Assembly: GCA_913056125.1 (NCBI GenBank)
Contig: CAJXNC010000001.1
Span: 496,001-560,000 of the forward strand
DNA: 64,000 nt
Source: an uncultured Altererythrobacter sp.
GTDB lineage: Bacteria > Pseudomonadota > Alphaproteobacteria > Sphingomonadales > Sphingomonadaceae
Direction of reading: 5' to 3'
Position numbers and translations under genes: made by a program. How positions within the stretch are numbered: position 1 is the first letter of the stretch; every line of letters starts with the position of its first letter. The notes below the pieces were generated by a model. That model saw nothing but the letters and a program-made list of their open reading frames with translations. It did no database searches and was not told where the DNA came from. Below, piece after piece: positions 54,526 to 62,593 of the stretch.

Positions 54526-55082
54526 GTATCGTCCTCCCTCGATCCCAGCGACCGCGCCAGACCTTCGAGCACGGCGCGCAGTTCGGGATCACCAATATCG
54601 CGCAGACTGTCGCCAAGCTCCATCGGAATGGGCTTGAGCGAGGGCGGCGCGGCTTTCTTTTGTTCACCAGATTGCGGCTTAACCTCACCTTGCCGCATCT
54701 TCACGCGGGCAACGGCCTTGTAGCCGAAAAAACGGTTCACCCGCTCGATGATCTCGGGGATCACGTGCTGGATCAGCGGGGCATGGGCGGGCAGCACGAC
54801 CAGCTGCAAAATGCCATCGCTCTTCTCGCCCGGAGGAAAGCGGATTGATTCGGGCGCGCAGACCTTGGCGTGGGTTTCGCCCACGATCTCCGGCCAGCGC
54901 GTGACGACCGAGCTTTGCACGAAGCCGTAGCGGCGAAAAGCGGCCCGCCCGATCTGCGGGACAAGCTCCGCCACGGGGCGCGCCTCGCCCCCGCGCGGCC
55001 GCTCATAGGGGCGGGCCACCTTCTTCTTCGGGCTCTTCCCCGATTTTGGCTTGTCGTCGCGTTCCATGGGAGCGGCGCTCAT
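54522..55082 (-). CDS. DUF721 (DciA-like) protein
   Basis: 186 residues from ATG 55082 (ATG 55067 also possible). A lysine-rich N-terminal tail (KPKSGKSPKKKVARPYERPR) precedes the DUF721 domain: RRYGFVQSSVVTRWPEIVGE, then a KH-like fold ending HVIPEIIERVNRFFGYKAVA. DciA, the founder of this family, brings the replicative helicase to DNA in bacteria lacking DnaC; whether this one does so is inference. The 14-base gap to divergent mutY is unusually short. Confidence 0.82.
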   Translation of the reverse strand: MSAAPMERDDKPKSGKSPKKKVARPYERPRGGEARPVAELVPQIGRAAFRRYGFVQSSVVTRWPEIVGETHAKVCAPESIRFPPGEKSDGILQLVVLPAHAPLIQHVIPEIIERVNRFFGYKAVARVKMRQGEVKPQSGEQKKAAPPSLKPIPMELGDSLRDIGDPELRAVLEGLARSLGSREDDT

Positions 55083-55096
55083 GCCATAGCTGCGCC

Positions 55097-56116
55097 GTGA
55101 CCGCCACCGTTTCGCAAGAGCTTCTCGACTGGTATTCGGCCCATGCGCGCGCGCTGCCCTGGCGTGCACCTCCGGGTGCGCCGGCACCGGACCCGTACCG
55201 AGTGTGGCTGTCCGAAGTGATGCTGCAGCAGACTACCACATCGGCCGTGGCACCCTACTTCGCGAAGTTCGTGGAAACATGGCCCAATGTGCATGCGCTC
55301 GCCGCCGCGCCGGAAGAGGAGGTCATGGCCGCTTGGGCGGGGCTGGGCTATTATTCGCGGGCCCGAAACCTGGTGAAAGCGGCGCGCGCAATCGCCACCA
55401 TGGGTGATTTCCCCAGGACCGAAGGGGAGTTGCGCAAACTCCCCGGTCTGGGCGCCTATACCGCGGCGGCCATCGCCGCGATTGCCTTTGGCGAGCGCGC
55501 CGTTGTGGTCGATGCAAATGTCGAGCGCGTGGTGGCGCGGCTCTTTGCGATTGAGGAGCCACTGCCGGGCAGCCGAGGCCTGATCCGCGAAAAGGCGGAC
55601 TCGATCACGCCGGATGAAAGCGCGGGCGATTTCGCGCAGGCCATGATGGACCTCGGTGCGACCATCTGCACTGCGCGCGACGCCAAATGCCTGCTCTGCC
55701 CGCTCAGCGCATCATGTGCGGGGCGGGCGACGGGCGATCCCGTCCGCCTGCCGAAAAAGGTCGCCAAAAAGGCCAAGGCCAAGCGGACCGGCACCGCGTT
55801 CTGGATAGAGCGCGATGGACGCGTGTGGCTGGTCAAGCGACCGGGCAAGGGCATGCTCGGCGGGATGCGTGCCCTTCCGGACGACGGCTGGTCGGCAAAG
55901 CAGGACGGCGACGAGGAAGCCCCGCTCACAGGCGCATGGCGCGCCGGCGGCGTAGTGCGCCATAGCTTTACCCATTTTGACCTCGAACTGGGCGTGGCGA
56001 TCTATGCCGGGGAGACAGAGCCGCAAGGCGCAGGCGAGTGGTGGGACGTAGCGGATATCGAGGCCGCGGGCCTGCCGACGCTTTTCGCCAAGGCTGCGCA
56101 ATTGGTGCAGGCTTGA
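55097..56116 (+). CDS. mutY: A/G-specific adenine glycosylase
   Basis: Removes adenine paired with 8-oxoguanine. GTG 55097 gives 339 residues. VMLQQTTTSAV holds catalytic Glu40 in EVMLQQ; the helix-hairpin-helix is LPGLGAYTAAAI; catalytic Asp139 is in VVVDANVERV; the [4Fe-4S] ligands are Cys191, 198, 201 and 207 (C-x6-C-x2-C-x5-C). A C-terminal Nudix-like domain (GTAFWIERDGRVWLVKRPGK to HSFTHFDLEL) recognises 8-oxoG. Divergent from the DUF721 gene. Confidence 0.96.
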   Translation: MTATVSQELLDWYSAHARALPWRAPPGAPAPDPYRVWLSEVMLQQTTTSAVAPYFAKFVETWPNVHALAAAPEEEVMAAWAGLGYYSRARNLVKAARAIATMGDFPRTEGELRKLPGLGAYTAAAIAAIAFGERAVVVDANVERVVARLFAIEEPLPGSRGLIREKADSITPDESAGDFAQAMMDLGATICTARDAKCLLCPLSASCAGRATGDPVRLPKKVAKKAKAKRTGTAFWIERDGRVWLVKRPGKGMLGGMRALPDDGWSAKQDGDEEAPLTGAWRAGGVVRHSFTHFDLELGVAIYAGETEPQGAGEWWDVADIEAAGLPTLFAKAAQLVQA

Positions 56117-56186
56117 GGAGGGGCGCTTCCACCCGGCGGCCCAACACTACCTATCGGCAAGCGCCACCCTGCTATAAGGGCAAGGC

Positions 56187-57473
56187 ATGATCCAAGCGAC
56201 TGACTGGAGCGGACAATTCCATCTGGCGACGCATTTGCTCGCGGCGCTCAGCGCCGGCCTGCTCGTGGGAATCGAACGCGGCTGGCGCCAGCGCGAAGAG
56301 GAAGAGGGTATGCGCGTTGCCGGAGTGCGCACCTTTGCCCTGATCGGGACATGCGGCGGCCTGTTCTCGCTGGTCAGCCTTCAAATCTCCACGGCCATGG
56401 CGGCAATCCTGTTGTCAGGCTTTGTTATCCTGCTCTTGGGTGCATTCCTGCGACCCCGGACCAATCCATTACGGCGCGACGCGACAACCATGGTTGCCGC
56501 CATGACCACGCTCGGGCTCGGCCTGCTGGCAGGGGCGGGCTATGCGGCGTTGGCGCTTGCTGCCGCCGCTGTGGTGACATTCCTGCTCTACATGCGCGAG
56601 CCGATGCACGGACTCCTCAAGGTGCTGACCGACACGGAAATGCGCGCCATTGCCCGCTACGGGATCATTGCCATTGCCGTGCTCCCCTTCCTGCCCGACG
56701 CGAACTACGGTCCCTACGGGGCGTGGAACCCGTTCAAGCTCTGGCTCGTGGTTGCGCTGATCACCGGATTCTCGATTGCTGGCTATGTTGCCAATCGGCT
56801 GGTTGGGGAGAGCCGAGGGACGATCGCCACCGCGCTGATTGGCGGCGCCTATTCTTCGACGGCGGCAACCGCCGCCTTTGCCAGTCAGCTGAAGGATGAA
56901 GATACCGGCCGCTTCATGACCGGCATCGCGCTGGCGAGTGCCGTCATGTATGTACGCGTGGTCATATTGGCGGCGCTGCTGGCGCCTTCTCTGGTGCTTG
57001 ATTTCGGATTGCTGCTGGCGCCCGCGACTATCGTCGCCTTCCTTGCCGCAGGTGTGATGTGGCGGATCGAGCGGAGCGGCGATACCGGCTCGACCGAGCT
57101 TACCCGCAAGCCCTTCGAGCTGCTGCCCGCGCTCGGCTTCCTCGTCGTCGTCGCGCTGGCTTCCCTGCTGGTCCACTGGGCGCAAACTGAATTCGGCCAA
57201 CAGGGCGCTGCGCTCTCTCTCTTCATCGCCGGCAGCTTTGATGTCGATGCGGCCCTGGTCGCCTATTCTGTGCTTCCGGAGGATGCGGTTGCCGTGCCGA
57301 TGGCGGCGCTGGCGCTTGCCGGTACGGTTGCGGTCAATATGGCGCTGAAAGCCGGCATAGCCTATTTCAATGCGCGTAAGAGGGCGGGTCGGACTGCCAG
57401 CCTGGCCTTGCTTTCCAGCTTCGCCATCTTGGTGATTACGCTCGTTGTGCGTGCCACCATGTTGTTCGGCTGA
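56187..57473 (+). CDS. MgtC/SapB-DUF4010 membrane protein
   Basis: 428 residues, about twelve membrane helices. The first third matches the MgtC/SapB domain (SAGLLVGIERGWRQREEEEG, VAGVRTFALIGTCGGLFSL), the rest the DUF4010 domain (YGPYGAWNPFKLWLVVALIT, IGGAYSSTAATAAFASQLKD, GSFDVDAALVAYS). Such fusions are widespread inner-membrane proteins of unknown transport or regulatory function. It stands alone; a hairpin was not found after it. Confidence 0.9.
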   Translation: MIQATDWSGQFHLATHLLAALSAGLLVGIERGWRQREEEEGMRVAGVRTFALIGTCGGLFSLVSLQISTAMAAILLSGFVILLLGAFLRPRTNPLRRDATTMVAAMTTLGLGLLAGAGYAALALAAAAVVTFLLYMREPMHGLLKVLTDTEMRAIARYGIIAIAVLPFLPDANYGPYGAWNPFKLWLVVALITGFSIAGYVANRLVGESRGTIATALIGGAYSSTAATAAFASQLKDEDTGRFMTGIALASAVMYVRVVILAALLAPSLVLDFGLLLAPATIVAFLAAGVMWRIERSGDTGSTELTRKPFELLPALGFLVVVALASLLVHWAQTEFGQQGAALSLFIAGSFDVDAALVAYSVLPEDAVAVPMAALALAGTVAVNMALKAGIAYFNARKRAGRTASLALLSSFAILVITLVVRATMLFG

Positions 57474-57491
57474 ACAGTGCTTGCTTGAGGA

Positions 57492-57713
57492 CTAGAAGAC
57501 CCCGCCGCCCAGCATCAGGCGCACCACGGCGATCGCGAAGACCACGAGGCAGAAATTCCGTCCGCTATTGGTGCGCGACAGGGCGCCCAGGCCTGCGCCG
57601 ACCACGACTAGCGGCAGGGCCAGCCAGTTGCCCCAGCCAAGCAGCGGGATCTGCGAGGGGATGACAATGACCAGCGAGACGAGGCCGAACAGGATCGAGA
57701 GAATATTGAGCAT
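57492..57713 (-). CDS. small two-helix membrane protein, probably leaderless
   Basis: 73 residues, nearly all hydrophobic: LNILSILFGLVSLVIVIP, a GWGNWLALPLVVVGAGLGAL helix, a polar turn RTNSGRNFC, and a last helix. No Shine-Dalgarno site precedes the ATG; instead a promoter (TTGCGC-17-TATATA) places the transcription start at or next to the A of the ATG. A 20-bp palindrome overlaps that -10. Family not recognised, though similar small proteins are common in sphingomonads. Confidence 0.72.
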   Translation of the reverse strand: MLNILSILFGLVSLVIVIPSQIPLLGWGNWLALPLVVVGAGLGALSRTNSGRNFCLVVFAIAVVRLMLGGGVF

Positions 57714-57714
57714 G

Positions 57715-57734
57715 TGTCTTATATAGATAAGACA
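57715..57734. promoter_or_regulatory. 20-bp operator-like palindrome
   Basis: TGTCTTAT-ATAG-ATAAGACA: perfect 8-bp arms with a four-base centre, two bases from the ATG of the minus-strand small membrane protein and over its predicted -10. It has the form of a repressor site; the protein that binds is not identified. Confidence 0.6.
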
Positions 57735-57748
57735 GTTGTATCGCGCAA
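57720..57748 (-). promoter_or_regulatory. promoter of the small membrane protein
   Basis: Minus strand -35 TTGCGC (57748-57743), 17-base spacer, -10 TATATA (57725-57720); only six bases separate the -10 from the ATG at 57713. The -35 overlaps a second palindrome, CGCAAG-T-CTTGCG (57744-57756). Confidence 0.55.
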
Positions 57749-57810
57749 GTCTTGCGGGCGTATTTCGGCCTGCTAGGTTCCGCGCCGGATCACGATTCCC
57801 CGGGAGAGAA

Positions 57811-59148
57811 ATGATGACAGAGCGCGAGCTCTTCGCCCCCTACATCTCGCGTCGAGGCATGCTCCGCTCGGGCGCCATGCTCGGGGCCGGGGCGGCTCTT
57901 GCTGGCGGCCCGCTGGCTGGTCCCGCTTTCGCGCAGCCTGAAGACTGGCCCGCCCTGGGTGCCATGCTCGGCGAATATGTCGAAGGCGGGAAGGTCGCGA
58001 ACATGGCGCTGGGGCTGGGCTGGGGCCAGCAGTATCCCGAATTCCTCACCGCAGGGGAGACGAGCTTCACCAGCGGCGTGGCGGTCGATGCGGACACGCT
58101 TTACCGCATCTATTCGATGACCAAGCCGATCACCGGCATGGCAGCAATGATCTGCGTGGATGAGGGGCTGATGGGCCTCGACCAGCCGATTGCCGAGATC
58201 CTTCCCGCCTTCGCCGAGATGCAGGTGCAGAAGGTCTATGACGGGCCGATCACGGCGGACAATCTCGAGCCAGCCACACGCCCGATCACCATCCGCAATT
58301 TGCTCACCCATACGTCGGGGCTGGGCTATTCGATCGTCCAGACTGGCCCGTTGGCAGAAGCGTACACCGATGCGGGCCTTGTGCCCGGGCTGGTCTCGCG
58401 GCTGCAGGACCTGCCGGTGTTTCGTGGCACGGCGGTGCGCAGCCTCGAGCTGTTCGCAGACCGGCTGGCGGAGATGCCGTTGGTCTACCAGCCGGGCACG
58501 AAGTGGTCCTATTCGGTCGGGCTCGATCTGATGGGCCGGATCATCGAAGTGGTGAGCGGCCAGGCATTCGATGCCTTCCTCAAGCAGAGGATTTTCGATC
58601 CCTGCGGCATGACCAGCACCTTCTTCCGTGTGCCCGAAAGCGAGGCCCATCGGATGACGGCCAATTATTTCGTTCTCAATGGCACGCTGTTGCCGATCGA
58701 CCTGCCCCACAACTCGGTCTTCTATGACGAGCCGCCCTTTGCCTTCGGCGGGTCGGGCCTGGTTTCCACCGCGCGCGATTACGACCGTTTCCTGCGCATG
58801 CTGGCCGGTTGGGGCGAATTGGATGGCGCAAGGGTGATGAGCGAAGAGGCGGTGAGGCTCGGCACTTCCGACCTTTTTCCCGATAGCATGCCCGAAGGCG
58901 AGGCTTTCGAGTTTGGTGGGCGGCAGTTCGGTTTCGGCGCGGCGGGCCTTGTCGGCAAGGACGATGCGGAAGGGCTGTATGGCTGGTTCGGCGCGGCGGG
59001 GACTTGCGGGCTGGTGAACCTCAAATGGGGCCTGCGGCACAATCTGATGACGCAATATATGCCCGCCACGACCTATCCGATTTACGAGCAGTTCGCGCTC
59101 AATGCGGCGCAGGATGCGATCCCGCAATTGCTGGGCCAGCGCGGCTGA
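57811..59148 (+). CDS. Tat-exported serine hydrolase (beta-lactamase/esterase family)
   Basis: 445 residues from ATG 57811 (GGGAGAG ahead; ATG 57814 equally possible). A twin-arginine signal is visible: ISRRGMLRSGAMLGAGAALA, with a cut after AFA. The class C-like active site is SMTK (Ser102, Lys105) and the tyrosine motif WSYSVG near residue 233; a late GWFGAAGTCG takes the place of the KTG box. Family members are esterases, D-aminopeptidases or beta-lactamase-like enzymes. It ends on the nudC ATG (TGATG). Confidence 0.9.
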   Translation: MMTERELFAPYISRRGMLRSGAMLGAGAALAGGPLAGPAFAQPEDWPALGAMLGEYVEGGKVANMALGLGWGQQYPEFLTAGETSFTSGVAVDADTLYRIYSMTKPITGMAAMICVDEGLMGLDQPIAEILPAFAEMQVQKVYDGPITADNLEPATRPITIRNLLTHTSGLGYSIVQTGPLAEAYTDAGLVPGLVSRLQDLPVFRGTAVRSLELFADRLAEMPLVYQPGTKWSYSVGLDLMGRIIEVVSGQAFDAFLKQRIFDPCGMTSTFFRVPESEAHRMTANYFVLNGTLLPIDLPHNSVFYDEPPFAFGGSGLVSTARDYDRFLRMLAGWGELDGARVMSEEAVRLGTSDLFPDSMPEGEAFEFGGRQFGFGAAGLVGKDDAEGLYGWFGAAGTCGLVNLKWGLRHNLMTQYMPATTYPIYEQFALNAAQDAIPQLLGQRG

Positions 59149-60023
59149 TGGCGGCGGAAATTTCCTTTGCCGGGCACGGCCTCGACCGTGCCGATCACCT
59201 GCGCACAGATCCGGCGAAACTGGCGGCGATGCGCGGGGATGCTGGCGCGCTGATGCTGGCGCTCGATGGCCTCGCGCCAGAACTCGACGATGAGGACCGG
59301 CTGACATGGCGCGGTGTCGATACGGATGTCGAGACGGTGTTCCTCGGATTGCGCGATGGCGCGCCACTCTTCGCCGCTGTCCCGGCAGAAGGCGATAACG
59401 AACTCGCCTATGCCCGCCGCAAGAGCTGGGCGGCGATTTCGCGCCTCTCTTCCGCCGAACTGGCGCTCTATGGCGGCGCGCGCAGCCTGGTGGACTGGCA
59501 TGCGCGGCACAAATTCTGCGCCCAATGCGGCGCGCCCACGGTGATCGCCAAGGGTGGCTGGCAGCGCAATTGCCCAAGCTGCAATGCGCAGCATTTCCCG
59601 CGTACCGATCCCGTGGCGATCATGCTGGTCGAGCATGACGGGGATTTGCTGCTCGGGCGTGGGCCCAACTATCCCGAACGCTCCTATTCCGCGCTCGCCG
59701 GCTTTATCGAGCCGGGTGAGAGCATCGAAGAAGCGGTGGCGCGCGAAGTGCTTGAGGAAGCGGGCGTCGTGGTGCGCGATGTCTCCTATATCGCCAGCCA
59801 GCCCTGGCCCTTTCCGAGCCAGCTGATGATCGGCTGCCACGGCTATGCAGAGGGGCGCGAGCTGGTGATCGACTATACCGAGATAGAAGATGCGCGCTGG
59901 TTCACCCGCGCCGAAGTCGAAGAAGCGATGGCGAAACTCAGGGATGCGAGCAGCTTCATCCCGCCGCCAAGGCACGCTATTGCCCACCACATGCTCGACT
60001 GGTGGCTTGAAAGGCAGGAATGA
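59148..60023 (+). CDS. nudC: NAD(+) diphosphatase / RNA decapping Nudix enzyme
   Basis: Splits NADH and removes NAD caps from RNA. 291 residues from ATG 59148. Zinc ligands Cys124, 127, 142 and 145 (FCAQCG, NCPSC); the Nudix box runs from Gly185 to Val207 (GFIEPGESIEEAVAREVLEE begins it); SQPWPFPSQLM is the NudC-specific signature. Overlaps the hydrolase stop and the FrnE-like start, so the three genes form one unit. Confidence 0.96.
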   Translation: MAAEISFAGHGLDRADHLRTDPAKLAAMRGDAGALMLALDGLAPELDDEDRLTWRGVDTDVETVFLGLRDGAPLFAAVPAEGDNELAYARRKSWAAISRLSSAELALYGGARSLVDWHARHKFCAQCGAPTVIAKGGWQRNCPSCNAQHFPRTDPVAIMLVEHDGDLLLGRGPNYPERSYSALAGFIEPGESIEEAVAREVLEEAGVVVRDVSYIASQPWPFPSQLMIGCHGYAEGRELVIDYTEIEDARWFTRAEVEEAMAKLRDASSFIPPPRHAIAHHMLDWWLERQE

Positions 60024-60703
60024 TGGCAGACGAATTGCAGGTCGATATCTGGTCGGATGTGGTCTGCCCGTGGTGCGCCATTGGCTGCACCCAGTTCCTC
60101 AAGGCGGTGGAGCAGTTGAAGGGCGATGTCGACGTGACAATCCGCTTCATGCCCTTCGAACTCAATCCGGAAATGGGCCCCGAAGGCCACAACCAGGTCG
60201 ATTTGCTGGCCAAGGCCTACAACAAGCAGCCTGCCGAAGTGCTCGCCATGCGCCGTAATGTCGAGGCGACGGGCGAGGATATCGGCTTTCCCATGACCTG
60301 GCAGGGCGAGGGGGAGGAACCCGTGCTGATGGTGTGGAATTCGCATGAGGCGCACAAGCTGCTGCGCTGGGCGCTCACTGTCGATGACTGGCAGGCGCAG
60401 GTGCGGCTGAAAATGGCTCTGTTCCGCGCCTACTTCCAGCTGCGGCAGGAGATTTCGAACCGCGACGTGCTGCTCGATATTGCCGAAGCCGAGGGCTTCG
60501 ACCGCGCCGCTGCATCCGCCGCGCTCGACGATGAGGCGCTTTCGACGGCGGTGAAGATGGAAGAGCAGCGCGCGCTGCAGAGCCAGATTTCCTCGGTCCC
60601 GACTTTCGTCGTGGCGGGCAAATATATCCTGCAAGGCGCGGCGACGCCGGAGGAATATTCCGGCGCGCTAATCAAGCTCGCCAGCATGGAAGCGATGGCC
60701 TAG
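60020..60703 (+). CDS. DsbA family (FrnE-like) thiol oxidoreductase
   Basis: 227 residues, no signal, so cytoplasmic. The motif CPWC (Cys16, Cys19) in SDVVCPWCAIG and the late SSVPTFVVAGKYILQGAATP are those of FrnE/HCCA-isomerase-like proteins. Family members act in polyketide tailoring or oxidative stress defence. The ATGA overlap with nudC suggests joint expression. It is convergent with the FAD oxidase and their ends overlap by four bases. Confidence 0.9.
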   Translation: MMADELQVDIWSDVVCPWCAIGCTQFLKAVEQLKGDVDVTIRFMPFELNPEMGPEGHNQVDLLAKAYNKQPAEVLAMRRNVEATGEDIGFPMTWQGEGEEPVLMVWNSHEAHKLLRWALTVDDWQAQVRLKMALFRAYFQLRQEISNRDVLLDIAEAEGFDRAAASAALDDEALSTAVKMEEQRALQSQISSVPTFVVAGKYILQGAATPEEYSGALIKLASMEAMA

Positions 60704-62055
60704 CCTGCGCCGCCGAGCGGCCCGCCGAACAGGTTTGCCGGATCGTATTTCGCCTTGATCGAAGTCAGCCGCGCGGTCTTGGGGCCAAACAATTCCGCTG
60801 CGCGATCGATCTCGTCGCGGTCGAGATAGTTTATATAGACGCCTTTATCGGCATGCGGCGCAATCGCATCGAACAGTGCGCGCGTGCGAGAGATCGCTTC
60901 GTCGTCCAGTGCCGGGTCGATCCTGCCGCAGGAAATGCCGAGATTGTAGCGTGCACTGCGATTGGCGAAGGCAGTCTCATCCGCACCCACCTGCGATACG
61001 GCTCCTCCAAGTCCTTCGGTGAAAATCTGCGAGAATTCGCCTGGAAAATCGCGCGCCGCCTCGACCATGATGTCGATCACCTCGTCGCTCAAGTCGTGGA
61101 TGAAGTGCGATTTCCAATAGTAGCGATTGCCGTGCGGTGAGCCGTCGGCAAGGCATCGCTGGAAATCCACGTAGGGCATCGGATCGACAAAGCCGAACAG
61201 CATCTCGCCCTGCTCAAGGAAGGGTTGCAACGCCTTGCGCGCCTCGTCTGCCTCTCCGACATGGCTGGCGATCAGCGCGAGGCAGGGCTTCCCATGCGCC
61301 TCCTCGGGGAAGGGGTCGATCGGCGGCACGCGCAGGAAGGAGGTGGCCAACCCAAGATCTTCCGATGCGGAATGCATGTAGTCGCGCAGCCAGGTCAATG
61401 CGGCTTTCGCATCGTCCATCGGATAGTAGGCCTGTGCCACCATCACTTCGGGCCCAATGGGGTGAACGCGATAGTCGAAGCGCGTGACGATCCCGAACTG
61501 GCCCCCGCCGCCGCGCAAAGCCCAGAACAGGTCAGGATGTTCGTCCGCGCTGGCCGTCACCACGCTGCCATCTGCGAGCACGACTTCCATGCTGGCGAGA
61601 TTGTCGATGGTCAGGCCAAGCTTGCGGCACAGGAAGCCGATCCCGCCGCCAAGCGTAAGGCCGCCGGCGCCGGTGCTCGGCTCGATGCCGGCCGTCACCG
61701 CGAGACCATGCTCCTGCGTCGCGGCGTCGAGATCGCCGAGCAGGCAGCCGCCCGCGACATGGGCAATGCGCGCTTCGGGATCGACCGTGATGCTGCGCAA
61801 GCCGGTAAGGTCCACCAGTACACCGCCTTCGGGAAGCGAGGCGCCCGAGACCGAGTGCCCGCCGCAGCGCGCGACCGCGGTCAGCCCGTTGGCGGCGGCG
61901 TGTTTCACAGCGGCCACCACGTCTGCGGTGCTGGTGCATTGCGCGATCAGCGCCGGTTTGCGGTCGATCATGCCGTTCCAGCCGGGGCGGACTTCATCGT
62001 ATTCGGGATGATCGGGACCGATCACATTGCCAGCGAAACCTGCGATCATGCTCAT
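60700..62055 (-). CDS. FAD-binding oxidoreductase (berberine-bridge type)
   Basis: 451 residues. The PCMH-type FAD domain shows VARCGGHSVSGASLPEGGVL, where His67 is the residue that is often covalently joined to FAD, and GAGGLTLGGGIGFLCRKLGL. The C-terminal BBE motif is KYDPANLFGG (here AKYDPANLFGGPLG). Such enzymes oxidise sugars, alcohols or alkaloid-like compounds using O2. No signal peptide is seen. Substrate unknown; it stands alone on the minus strand. Confidence 0.92.
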   Translation of the reverse strand: MSMIAGFAGNVIGPDHPEYDEVRPGWNGMIDRKPALIAQCTSTADVVAAVKHAAANGLTAVARCGGHSVSGASLPEGGVLVDLTGLRSITVDPEARIAHVAGGCLLGDLDAATQEHGLAVTAGIEPSTGAGGLTLGGGIGFLCRKLGLTIDNLASMEVVLADGSVVTASADEHPDLFWALRGGGGQFGIVTRFDYRVHPIGPEVMVAQAYYPMDDAKAALTWLRDYMHSASEDLGLATSFLRVPPIDPFPEEAHGKPCLALIASHVGEADEARKALQPFLEQGEMLFGFVDPMPYVDFQRCLADGSPHGNRYYWKSHFIHDLSDEVIDIMVEAARDFPGEFSQIFTEGLGGAVSQVGADETAFANRSARYNLGISCGRIDPALDDEAISRTRALFDAIAPHADKGVYINYLDRDEIDRAAELFGPKTARLTSIKAKYDPANLFGGPLGGAG

Positions 62056-62114
62056 GGCTGCCTCCCCAAGGAAGCGCGCAGCCTATCATTTCCTTTTCAG
62101 GTGGCAATCGAAGG

Positions 62115-62510
62115 TCAAACGAGACCGAGCTTGCTCAACTCGCTGACCAGCTTCCCCGGCATGGCATCGCCTGCGACTTCGCCTTCCGCAAGGTCTTTCG
62201 GGGCGTCTTCATCCTTGAGATAACGCCAGCCCTGGTGGGCGCGCTTGGGCTTGGGATGCACGCGGTGCAGCCGGTTCTCGAGCAAGATGTCCCAATGCCC
62301 GTCCTTGCGCTGTTCGAAGCCCTTGATCTCGGCGCGGGCGACCAGCGCATGTTCATGGATCCAGTAGAGTGATCCGCCGATGAGTTCTTTGAAGCGCGTG
62401 GGGCGATAGCGTGTGCGCAGGCGCTTCACTTCCGTCTTGCCATCGAACCAGTCCTGCAAATCCTGCAGGCTCTCGGCCCGAAAGGCGATCTTGGTCATGT
62501 GCAGCGGCAT
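62115..62510 (-). CDS. DUF1489 family protein
   Basis: 131 residues from ATG 62510, starting MPLHMTKIAFRAESLQDLQD, the usual opening of DUF1489 proteins, with YRPTRFKELIGGSLYWIHEH and AHQGWRYLKDEDAPKDL as further family marks. Small, soluble, conserved in alphaproteobacteria, function unknown. A 3' hairpin of the next upstream gene lies about 50 bases before its start. Confidence 0.9.
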   Translation of the reverse strand: MPLHMTKIAFRAESLQDLQDWFDGKTEVKRLRTRYRPTRFKELIGGSLYWIHEHALVARAEIKGFEQRKDGHWDILLENRLHRVHPKPKRAHQGWRYLKDEDAPKDLAEGEVAGDAMPGKLVSELSKLGLV

Positions 62511-62558
62511 GCGGCCCAAGATAGGGGCCCGGTGATGCCCCGACAATGTCTGCAGTGC

Positions 62559-62580
62559 GGGGGAGGCGCGAACCTCCCCC
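62559..62580 (-). terminator. strong hairpin after the CEMIP-like gene
   Basis: GGGGGAGG and CCTCCCCC pair perfectly around a six-base loop, 14 bases past the stop of the minus-strand gene. It is very stable but lacks a U-tract. Confidence 0.5.
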
Positions 62581-62593
62581 GAATGCTTTCGGA

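Noticed and set aside
53146-54723. Plus-strand open frame across both DsbA-like genes
   Set aside because: Both DsbA-like genes have signals and active sites on the other strand; this frame has none.
57790-59577. Minus-strand open frame opposite the serine hydrolase and nudC
   Set aside because: Covers two clear plus-strand genes, low-complexity His/Arg content.
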